48,570 nt of DNA from Ignavibacteriales bacterium (GTDB lineage Bacteria > Bacteroidota > Ignavibacteria > UBA10030), in NCBI GenBank assembly GCA_016193365.1, contig JACPSI010000085.1, positions 1 to 48,570 on the forward strand, in the 5' to 3' direction. This document shows, piece after piece, positions 42,974 through 48,570 of this stretch. Below the pieces are notes generated by a model that searched no databases, was not told the origin of the DNA, and saw only the letters and a program-made list of their open reading frames with translations. How positions within the stretch are numbered: position 1 is the first letter of the stretch; the number at the start of each line of letters is the position of its first letter. A program made the translations under genes and the position numbers.

Positions 42974-45403
42974 ATGAAAAACCTTGGCATCCTTTTGGGA
43001 TTGGTTGCGGTCTATTTCCTGGCGGGCAAGTTTGGTTTGAGCCTTGCTTATGTCCACGCAAGTGCATCTACAGTCTGGCCAGCCGCAGGAATTGCTTTTA
43101 CAGCTTTTCTCATTCTGGGGAGCTGGGTATGGCCTGCGATTTTTGTTGGCGCCTTTCTGGTGAATATCACGACAGCCGGATCCCTCGCCACTTCATTTGG
43201 GATCGCTCTGGGTAATACGCTTGAAGGTTTCGTTGGCGCTTATCTTGTGAGACGGTTTGCCAACGGCCCCAATGTGTTCGACAGGCCTCAGGATATCTTC
43301 AAATTCGTTTTCTTCGCTGCAATGTTGAGCACAACGCTCAGTGCGACCATAGGCGTGACGAGCCTCGCTCTCTCAGGGTTTGCGCAATGGCACGGGTTTG
43401 GCGCTATCTGGCTTACGTGGTGGCTGGGAGACGCCGTAGGCGATATCATCGTAGCGCCGCTGCTGATTCTTTGGATTGCAAGCCCGCGACCAAGATGGAA
43501 TATTGACCAGGTCGTCGAATTGATCTTTCTCTTCCTTTTTCTTCTCGCGCTGAGCCAGCTGGCCTTTGGAGTTCCTCAATTCATGGGCAAACGTTACCCG
43601 CTTTCGTTTCTCAGTGTCCCGCCGCTGATTTGGACTGCGTTCAGGTTCAGTCCGAGAGAAACCGCAACTGCAATAACTATTTTTGCAGCGATAGCCATCA
43701 AGGGAACTCTTGAAGGGATCGGGCCGTTCGTGTTGAGTTCGGTGAACGAATCATTGTTGTTTCTCCATGCCTTTCTGGGAGTGAACGGCGTCATGGCCTT
43801 GACTTTGGCCTCCGTTGTCGCGGAGCGGCGCCGGGCGGAACAGGATCTTGAACTGGCCCGGAATGAACTGGAGCAGCGTGTTGAACAACGCACTTCGCAA
43901 TTGGTTGCGGCGAACGAAGAACTCCATTCGGTCATTCAGGAGCGCCAGAAAGCCATCGATGCAAGCTCCCAAGCCGAACAGAAGTTTCGCAATGTTCTCG
44001 AGTCCGCCCCTGATGCCATGGTGATCGTCAATGAAGAGGGAAAAATTCATCTTGTCAATTCCCAGGCGGAGAAGATGTTTGGATACAGCAAGGAAGAGCT
44101 CATTGATCTATCTATCGAGAACCTGCTACCGGCGAAGTTTCAAGCCAAACACATCTCTCACAGAGCCAACTATTTCAATGAGCCCAGAACTCGCCCGATG
44201 GGCGTCGGGCTTGAACTTTTTGCCGTCAGGAAGGACGGGCAAGAATTCTCAGTCGAAATAAGCCTCAGCCCCATGAAAACAATGGAGGGAATGTTTGTCA
44301 CTGCTGCGATACGAGATATAACCGGGCGTGTGAGAGCGGAGCAAGACATCCGCATGCTCGCTCAGACAATTACGAGCATGAATGGATGTGTCTGCATTGT
44401 CGACATGAAGAAAACAATCCTCTTGGTGAATCCGGCATTTTTAAGGGTATATTCCTATGATGAAATCGAAATTCTTGGAAGAAACGTTTCAGAACTTCGT
44501 TTGCAGATCGCTTCGACAGACAGCACAGACATGATTATCGGTAAAACCCTGGAAGGCGGTTGGAACGGGGAGGTTATCACCTTCCGAAAGAGCGGCGAAT
44601 CTTTTCCTGTTCTTCTCAGCACGTCCGTTGTCAACAACAAACAGGGAACACCCGTTGCCCTTGTGTTCATTTCACGAGACATCACCGAGCAAAAGCGCCT
44701 TCAAAAAGAACTCGACCTCGTTCAGCAACAGCGGACAAAGGACCTTCGCGCATTCGCAGCGTCTGTTCAACAAGCGCAGGAGGAGGAACGGCGTCGCATC
44801 GCACGGGAGCTTCATGATGACCTGGGTCAGCGGCTCAGCGGCATGAAATTATCACTTCAGGTCATGGAAGAAGAACTCCCGGCGAAGCAGAGAAAATCTC
44901 AAGCCCGAATGAAAACGATCAAAAGACAGATTGACGACATGATCTCGGATATTCGGAACATATCGTCAAATCTTCGGCCCGCGGCCCTCGATGATTTTGG
45001 CCTACTAATTTCGATCAAAATGTTGTGCAGAGAGTTTGAAAAAACCTCCAGCCTACGGATAAACTTCTTGACCGACTATTCTGTCGAAGACCGATACAAG
45101 GAAACAGTCGAAATCGCATTGTACCGTGTTGTTCAGGAATCGCTGACAAACATTGTGAAACACGCCCGTGCAAAAAACGTCACGGTTCGACTGGAAAAAA
45201 AGGATAGGCTGGTGTGTCTGGCCGTGGAGAACGATGGCGAAGGATTCGATGTGGCTTCTCTCCTCAGCCGAAAAGGTTCTGAACGAGGACTGGGGCTTAT
45301 GAGCATGAAAGAGCGCTCAGAACACCTTGGCGGAACCTGGAGAATAGAATCGGCCATGAACCAGGGGACAAAAGTCTACGTTGAAATCCCATTTTCACCG
45401 TAG
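42974..45403 (+). CDS. MASE1-PAS-PAS sensor histidine kinase (NarX/HisKA_3 type)
   Basis: 809 aa from ATG 42974 (TTG 42935 also in frame). An N-terminal MASE1 membrane sensor (about 1-290, eight or so helices; GKFGLSLAYVHASASTVWPAAGIA near 18) is followed by a coiled coil (AEQDLELARNELEQRVEQ near 290-320). PAS domain 1 (about 335-455, FRNVLESAPDAMVIVNEEGKI) and PAS domain 2 (about 460-580, INSMNG-like start VCIVDMKKTILLVNPAF) come next. A HisKA_3 dimerisation domain has RRRIARELHDDLGQRLS (His614), and an HATPase_c domain has QESLTNIVKHARAKNV, ENDGEGFD and RGLGLMSMKERSEHLGG. MASE1 is an integral-membrane sensor of unknown ligand. HisKA_3 kinases usually pair with NarL-type regulators; the next gene encodes a receiver of that class without a DNA-binding part. 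Confidence 0.92.
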   Translation: MKNLGILLGLVAVYFLAGKFGLSLAYVHASASTVWPAAGIAFTAFLILGSWVWPAIFVGAFLVNITTAGSLATSFGIALGNTLEGFVGAYLVRRFANGPNVFDRPQDIFKFVFFAAMLSTTLSATIGVTSLALSGFAQWHGFGAIWLTWWLGDAVGDIIVAPLLILWIASPRPRWNIDQVVELIFLFLFLLALSQLAFGVPQFMGKRYPLSFLSVPPLIWTAFRFSPRETATAITIFAAIAIKGTLEGIGPFVLSSVNESLLFLHAFLGVNGVMALTLASVVAERRRAEQDLELARNELEQRVEQRTSQLVAANEELHSVIQERQKAIDASSQAEQKFRNVLESAPDAMVIVNEEGKIHLVNSQAEKMFGYSKEELIDLSIENLLPAKFQAKHISHRANYFNEPRTRPMGVGLELFAVRKDGQEFSVEISLSPMKTMEGMFVTAAIRDITGRVRAEQDIRMLAQTITSMNGCVCIVDMKKTILLVNPAFLRVYSYDEIEILGRNVSELRLQIASTDSTDMIIGKTLEGGWNGEVITFRKSGESFPVLLSTSVVNNKQGTPVALVFISRDITEQKRLQKELDLVQQQRTKDLRAFAASVQQAQEEERRRIARELHDDLGQRLSGMKLSLQVMEEELPAKQRKSQARMKTIKRQIDDMISDIRNISSNLRPAALDDFGLLISIKMLCREFEKTSSLRINFLTDYSVEDRYKETVEIALYRVVQESLTNIVKHARAKNVTVRLEKKDRLVCLAVENDGEGFDVASLLSRKGSERGLGLMSMKERSEHLGGTWRIESAMNQGTKVYVEIPFSP

Positions 45404-45442
45404 CCAAAACACACTCTACACAATTTCCAAAAAACCCGCTTT

Positions 45443-45471
45443 TTGAACAAAATTTCACTTTACTCTACTAT
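45443..45471 (+). promoter_or_regulatory. Sigma-70-like promoter for the downstream receiver gene
   Basis: TTGAAC, 17 nt, TACTAT: a near-consensus housekeeping promoter in an AT-rich gap, about 95 nt before the ATG at 45565. It suggests the regulator is expressed separately from the kinase. Confidence 0.5.
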
Positions 45472-45564
45472 ACTTTTGGTAAGAACATCCTGTGTTTGAT
45501 GTAGTTTGTAAGTTACGGATTTCGTTCGATTGCCTTCCCGAGAGCCTTTTGCTAAGATTATTCT

Positions 45565-45978
45565 ATGAAAAGAAAGGCTGACTCATTAAGGGTGCTTATC
45601 GTGGACGATAATGAGGCTTATCGCGTTGGATTGTCCGAGTATGTTGACCGGCAGAAAGGGCTGAGTGTCGTCGGCGAGGCAGGAGGGGGCGATCAGGCAG
45701 TCTACCTTGCCCGCAGGCTGAATCCTGACATTGTTCTCATGGATATCAGTATGCCGGGAGTAAACGGGATTGAGGCGGCAAAGGACATCAAGGAGTATTT
45801 GCCCGATACGAAAGTAGTTTTTGTGACTGTACACAAAGAAGAAACATATCGGGCTATAGGGGAAATGATTGGTGCAGACGGTTTTGTCACCAAAAACTTT
45901 GTCAAGGAAGGCCTGAAGGAGGTAATCAAAAACATCAGAAGCCAGAAACCCGGAAAGTCAAGAGTGACTGTAAATTAG
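45565..45978 (+). CDS. NarL-class receiver domain protein without DNA-binding domain
   Basis: 137 aa. Receiver landmarks: VLIVDDNEAYRVGL (Asp14, Asp15), IVLMDISMPGVNGIEAAKDI (Asp60), VVFVTVHKEETY (Thr near 93) and GADGFVTKNF (Lys near 114). The sequence resembles NarL/FixJ receivers, but the protein ends at NIRSQKPGKSRVTVN, where a LuxR-type helix-turn-helix would begin. The stop is followed 45 nt later by a strong terminator and no HTH remnant is visible in other frames, so the short form looks genuine. Probable partner of the HisKA_3 kinase encoded 161 nt upstream. Confidence 0.9.
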   Translation: MKRKADSLRVLIVDDNEAYRVGLSEYVDRQKGLSVVGEAGGGDQAVYLARRLNPDIVLMDISMPGVNGIEAAKDIKEYLPDTKVVFVTVHKEETYRAIGEMIGADGFVTKNFVKEGLKEVIKNIRSQKPGKSRVTVN

Positions 45979-46023
45979 GACCCGCACGGCCGACACCAGA
46001 CCAGACGTCCCTGTTGTTTTGAC

Positions 46024-46050
46024 AAAGCCCTTGTTTTAAGGGCTTTTTTC
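46024..46050 (+). terminator. Rho-independent terminator after the receiver gene
   Basis: AAAGCCCTT-GTTTT-AAGGGCTTT: 9-bp stem, 5-nt loop, followed by further Ts. It ends the plus-strand transcript about 45 nt after the stop codon at 45978. Confidence 0.88.
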
Positions 46051-46144
46051 GTTATTTGTTTTAGGTGCTGTAGCAACAAGGGAAGATTGGCTTCAACTGG
46101 GGGGCAAGCGTCTACTTTGGGTCGTCAGTGCTATTCCTCAATCA

Positions 46145-46238
46145 AACTCGCGACCTCTTCGAATTCGGCCTGCGAACGTTTTAGGTGAGCAGCTGCCGAA
46201 TTCAGAATCCCGACGTTCTAGGTCGGGACTGCGTGACA
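46145..46238. other. Two short copies of tRNA-Asp segments beside the gene
   Basis: A 13-nt exact copy of tRNA-Asp sequence (AACTCGCGACCTC, 46145-46157; in the gene at 46268-46280) and a 10-nt copy (CTGCGTGACA, 46229-46238; in the gene at 46281-46290) lie just beyond the 3-prime end of the tRNA. They keep the tRNA's order but are spread apart. They may be debris of an integration or of a decayed second tRNA. No integrase is present in the window. Confidence 0.4.
46208..46228 (-). terminator. Stem-loop after tRNA-Asp, possible terminator
   Basis: TCCCGAC and GTCGGGA (7 bp) around a 7-nt loop, 22 nt beyond the tRNA 3-prime end. The following minus-strand tail (TTCTG) is only weakly T-rich, so termination is uncertain. 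Confidence 0.35.
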
Positions 46239-46249
46239 TCAGCCATCTG

Positions 46250-46324
46250 CGGGGCCGACGAGACTCGAACTCGCGACCTCCTGCGTGACAGGCAGGCGCT
46301 CTAACCAAACTGAGCTACGACCCC
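46250..46324 (-). tRNA. tRNA-Asp (anticodon GTC)
   Basis: The minus strand folds as a complete cloverleaf. Acceptor stem GGGGTCG pairs with CGGCCCC (one G-T), the D arm is GCTC/GAGC with AGTTTGGTTA loop, and the anticodon arm CCTGC-CTGTCAC-GCAGG has anticodon GTC. The variable loop is AGGTC; the T arm is GCGAG-TTCGAGT-CTCGT. Discriminator base is G, as usual for tRNA-Asp. CCA is not encoded. Its own promoter lies immediately upstream (46339-46370). Confidence 0.95.
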
Positions 46325-46338
46325 TTCATGAAACGTTA

Positions 46339-46370
46339 CAAATATACCCAAAAAGTTGCACCCTTGCAAA
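46339..46370 (-). promoter_or_regulatory. Bacteroidota-type promoter of tRNA-Asp
   Basis: On the minus strand TTTG, 20 nt, TATATTTG: matches the -33 TTTG and -7 TAnnTTTG elements of the Bacteroidota housekeeping promoter. The -7 element ends 14 nt before the tRNA. The same bases can be read as TTGCAA-N17-TATATT. The -33 element lies inside one copy of a tandem repeat. Confidence 0.7.
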
Positions 46371-46404
46371 CAATTCTCTTTGAGTAGCAAACAATTCTCT
46401 TTGA
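46366..46404. repeat. 18-bp tandem direct repeat upstream of the tRNA promoter
   Basis: GCAAACAATTCTCTTTGA occurs at 46366-46383 and again at 46387-46404, identical, with a 21-nt period (two helical turns). The copy nearer the gene overlaps the -33 promoter element. It could be a regulator site on one DNA face or a slippage product. Confidence 0.7.
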
Positions 46405-46446
46405 TTAATCGTAGCGGTGAATGCTTGGCGTTGTTCCGAAATTTTT

Positions 46447-47070
46447 CTATAACAGTTGAACTCCTTGAGTAAGACCGTGCTTTGTTCTCTCATCATATTC
46501 CTGCTGTAGTTTCTGGAACTCCTGCAGTATCGTTCGTCCTGCATAAGTTGCAGCCGCGTCGAGATCGCTGCAGGACATTTGGCCAGGCATTGCCCGGAGT
46601 TTTCGTAAGATGGTCCCGGCTGCGCGAAGCGCCAAATCGCGATGCCCAGCCTCGTGAATATGAAGACTTGTAATAAACGTCTTCCATTTTTCTCTCGTTT
46701 GAGGCGTAACCGTTTTCTGTGGACTCCAGAGTGGAAGTCTCACAAGGAACCTGGCTCCAACTTCGATTTGCCCAAGCGTACAGCGCTGTCCCTTTGGACG
46801 AAATCGATATGTCCACCGAATATCGTACTCTGTCGTCGCATACCTTTGAATTGTTCCATCTTTTGGGCCCAACCGTTCCATCTCAACTTGCAATTCCTCG
46901 AGTGTGCTGCCGCTAATAGCATAGTAGATCGAGTCGATAACGACAGGAATTCCGTCCTGGGTCTCCCAGCGAGATCTGAAGGCTGGAGAAGTATCTGCAC
47001 AACTCTGCAGAACCCAGAAAACCGAGAACTGGATAAGTAAGGAGAAACTTCTTATCGGTATTCTGAGCAT
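46447..47070 (-). CDS. DUF922-type putative zinc metalloprotease lipoprotein
   Basis: 207 aa. A lipoprotein signal (SLLIQFSVFWVLQSC, Cys24) is followed by a domain with VVIDSIYYAISGSTLEELQVEM near 43, YATTEYDIRWTYRF near 77 (the strand pattern of DUF922) and the zinc-binding motif LHIHEAGHRDLALRAA (HEAGH, 139-143). DUF922 proteins are predicted secreted or envelope-attached Zn-dependent proteases with no fixed substrate. A helical C-terminus with LQQEYDERTKHG follows. It lies downstream of the TonB-receptor gene on the same strand but beyond a strong terminator, so it probably has its own promoter or relies on readthrough. Confidence 0.85.
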   Translation of the reverse strand: MLRIPIRSFSLLIQFSVFWVLQSCADTSPAFRSRWETQDGIPVVIDSIYYAISGSTLEELQVEMERLGPKDGTIQRYATTEYDIRWTYRFRPKGQRCTLGQIEVGARFLVRLPLWSPQKTVTPQTREKWKTFITSLHIHEAGHRDLALRAAGTILRKLRAMPGQMSCSDLDAAATYAGRTILQEFQKLQQEYDERTKHGLTQGVQLL

Positions 47071-47076
47071 AGATAA

Positions 47077-47110
47077 AAAAGGCCGACCTCATTGTCGGGG
47101 TCGGCCTTTT
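47077..47110 (-). terminator. Rho-independent terminator after the TonB-receptor gene
   Basis: GGCCGACC and GGTCGGCC (8 bp, extended by four A-T pairs) around a 10-nt loop, with an A/T run on both sides. On the minus strand the stem is followed by TTTTTT. The structure would also work on the plus strand. Confidence 0.88.
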
Positions 47111-47126
47111 CTGAAGAAGGTTGGGG

Positions 47127-47588
47127 CTATATACCTATGTTGATATTGAAGCGATAGGAACGGAGGTTGCCGGGAATCACGCCAAAGTTGTCGATATCTG
47201 CCAAAAATTTTGTATCGAAGACGTTTAGGACTTGCGCCGTTGCTATTCCTCGGATTCCCATGAAGCTGTACCGATAGCCCGCTTGTGCGTCCCAAACCCA
47301 GCGATTGGGGAGTTTCTGATCAACTATGTACGTGAACAACGTTTTCGGTGCATCCCAGCTGCCATCGACTCGGGCATAGGTATCACCGTCCAAACCATAA
47401 TGATTGGCGTAATGGTTACCGTCTACCCCAACAAAAAAATCGCCCACCTTATACGTAAGCCCTAGTGAAAACATCGTCTGGGGAGGGCCGCCCACGTGTG
47501 TCCCCGCCAATTCGTCAATGAATACGGTGTCAATGGTGCCGGCTGCATTTCTTCCGCCGGAATTGAATACTTGGCTACTTGGCGCGCC
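47127..47588 (-). pseudogene. Displaced C-terminal end of the TonB-dependent receptor
   Basis: About 153 codons in a frame different from the upstream part. The translation (SSQVFNSGGRN.., then DTVFIDELAGTHVGG, MFSLGLTYKVGDFFVGVDGN, TAQVLNVFDTKFL, ending YRFNINIGI) has the strands and terminal aromatic/hydrophobic pattern of the last part of an outer-membrane TonB-dependent receptor barrel. It has no plausible start of its own. A missing G in a GGGG run near 47587-47591 would join it to the upstream frame as ..DPTTGGAPSSQVF.. . Confidence 0.75.
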
Positions 47589-48570
47589 CCTGTGGTCGGG
47601 TCTCTCTTAACATCCTCCAAAACCTCGGTCCATTTGTTCTCTGAGAGTGTCGCTGACCCTCGCATTTCAAGTCTCCCCAGCGGTAGCAAGTTTTCTAACC
47701 GGGCATTAAACTCGAATTCTATTCCCTTATTGCTGGAACCGCCCACGAGTATCGTCCGGAAGCCGTTTCTGTCAAAGCCAGGTTGTCCTGCCTGGCTTAT
47801 GTCTTGGATTCGTGCCGATTTGTTATCCCAGGTCATGGAATAAGCGTTCAGCTTCGCATTGAGGTCTGCTGAAGACCATCCAATGCCGGCTTCAACCTGA
47901 TCGGATTTTTCGTCATTCGCTTTTTCATTGATCCGGCCCTGGTTGTAATACACACCGAGGTCAACAAATCTCTCAACATGTGAAAAATTTCCGAAGACGT
48001 TGAGATTTTCGTCGATGTTGTAGTTTGCGCCAAATTTCGGCTGGATGAACCCACGGCTTCTCGAGGTATTCACAAGGTCGAACTCATACCAGTTGCTGAC
48101 CGTGGCAGTGGGTGAAGTGCTTGAAGACATCTCCTTGATATAGAATTTGTCACCGATTCGTCCTTCGTCTTTTCCGCCCGTGGTAGAGCCTTTCGGGATC
48201 AGTCCGAACGAAGCTATTTGAGCAAAAGTGAGACGTCGGCCAATGGCGTTTTCGCTTGGCATATTCTCAATCAGGGTGTACTTATACCATACATACTGAA
48301 CCGTTCCCGTAAGAGTTAGAAGACCAATTCTATACTCGCCGTTGGCAAAGAGCGTGAGTTGAGGTGTCTCGCCTCTGTAATTACGATATTGGGTCTTGTA
48401 TGTCCCGCCATCGTCTGTCATGTCCCAACCAAAGAGGCCAACATCATTCGTTTGGCTCACATCACCTTCAAAAGTCCGCCGACGGAACGTCGTTGTCATC
48501 AAAGCGCCGCTCGTATCGATTCGGCCGTACTGTTGAGCGCTTAAAAACGACTGACCATAGAGGTTTGTGA
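47462..48570 (-). CDS. TonB-dependent receptor, barrel part (5-prime end outside window, frameshifted at the 3-prime end)
   Basis: Open from the right edge of the window on the minus strand (codons begin TNLYGQSFLSAQQYGRID), with typical receptor barrel sequence: RRRTFEGDVSQTNDVGLFGWDM, TLTGTVQYVWYKYT, FIQPKFGANYNIDENLNVFGNFSHVERF, GIEFEFNARLENLLPLGRLEMRGSATLSENKW (split here). The plug domain, TonB box and signal peptide lie beyond the edge. After ..RDPTTG the frame shifts; the reading ARQVAKYS... up to the stop near 47462 is out-of-frame and the true end is at 47127. These proteins import iron chelates, vitamins or glycans with TonB energy. The ligand is not evident. Confidence 0.82.
   Translation of the reverse strand, partial: TNLYGQSFLSAQQYGRIDTSGALMTTTFRRRTFEGDVSQTNDVGLFGWDMTDDGGTYKTQYRNYRGETPQLTLFANGEYRIGLLTLTGTVQYVWYKYTLIENMPSENAIGRRLTFAQIASFGLIPKGSTTGGKDEGRIGDKFYIKEMSSSTSPTATVSNWYEFDLVNTSRSRGFIQPKFGANYNIDENLNVFGNFSHVERFVDLGVYYNQGRINEKANDEKSDQVEAGIGWSSADLNAKLNAYSMTWDNKSARIQDISQAGQPGFDRNGFRTILVGGSSNKGIEFEFNARLENLLPLGRLEMRGSATLSENKWTEVLEDVKRDPTTGARQVAKYSIPAEEMQPAPLTPYSLTNWRGHTWAALPRRCFH

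Noticed and set aside
42985-43005. TTGGCATCC...TTTTGGG resembling a sigma-54 site
   Set aside because: It lacks the GC doublet at -12 and lies inside the histidine kinase coding sequence.
1-48570. Insertion sequences, phage genes or a replication origin
   Set aside because: No transposase, integrase, phage structural gene, DnaA-box cluster or terminal inverted repeat was recognised.

Overview
The window looks like chromosomal DNA from the Bacteroidota/Chlorobiota side of the tree, most likely an Ignavibacteria-type bacterium (inference). Two giant secreted proteins end in type IX secretion (T9SS) sorting domains of the NPFNP...KMIL type. There is a PorV/PorQ-like outer-membrane protein and a TonB-dependent receptor of the same flavour, and a tRNA gene sits behind a TTTG-N20-TAnnTTTG promoter, the Bacteroidota arrangement. 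Base composition is roughly balanced.

Layout. (1) 1-15757, all on the minus strand: a Wza-like export lipoprotein, a PorV/PorQ-like protein, a WecA-type initiating sugar-phosphate transferase fused to a second membrane and nucleotide-binding half, two fibronectin-III repeat surface proteins (938 and 2697 aa), a small anchored protein, and the N-terminus of malate synthase running off the left edge. (2) 15758-16204: a divergent control region with one good sigma-54 (-24/-12) promoter facing each way and a 17-bp inverted repeat between them. (3) 16205-42691, all on the plus strand and tightly packed: a Wzx/Wzy-type exopolysaccharide locus with chain-length protein, BY-kinase-like ATPase, Wzy, WecG/TagA transferase, GT4 transferase, polysaccharide deacetylase, Wzx, GH9 endoglucanase and GT2 transferase. 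(4) 42974-45978: a MASE1-PAS-PAS histidine kinase and a receiver-only regulator. (5) 45979-48570: a terminator, tRNA-Asp on the minus strand, a DUF922 putative metalloprotease lipoprotein, and the C-terminal part of a TonB-dependent receptor broken by a frameshift.

How it works together. WecA-type initiation, WecG/GT4/GT2 elongation, Wzx flipping, Wzy polymerisation, Wzz/BY-kinase length control and Wza export form a complete polysaccharide route. Its centre (23218-39019) is unusual. It holds a FemAB-FemAB-hexapeptide acyltransferase-acyl carrier protein fusion overlapping its own acyl-adenylating ligase, a ComA/ComB-like phosphosulfolactate synthase/phosphatase pair, two ATP-grasp ligases, two methyltransferases, a further FemAB/GNAT protein and a proline-dehydrogenase-like protein lacking the usual substrate arginines. 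My main hypothesis is that this block makes an unusual acid (possibly sulfolactate-like) or amino-acyl group, loads it on the carrier domain and attaches it to the polysaccharide. That is inference from gene content and order.

Limits: all calls come from reading the sequence. Two genes carry single-base frameshifts at homopolymer runs and one lacks a standard start codon, so sequencing error is possible at those places. Short-site coordinates may be off by a base or so.
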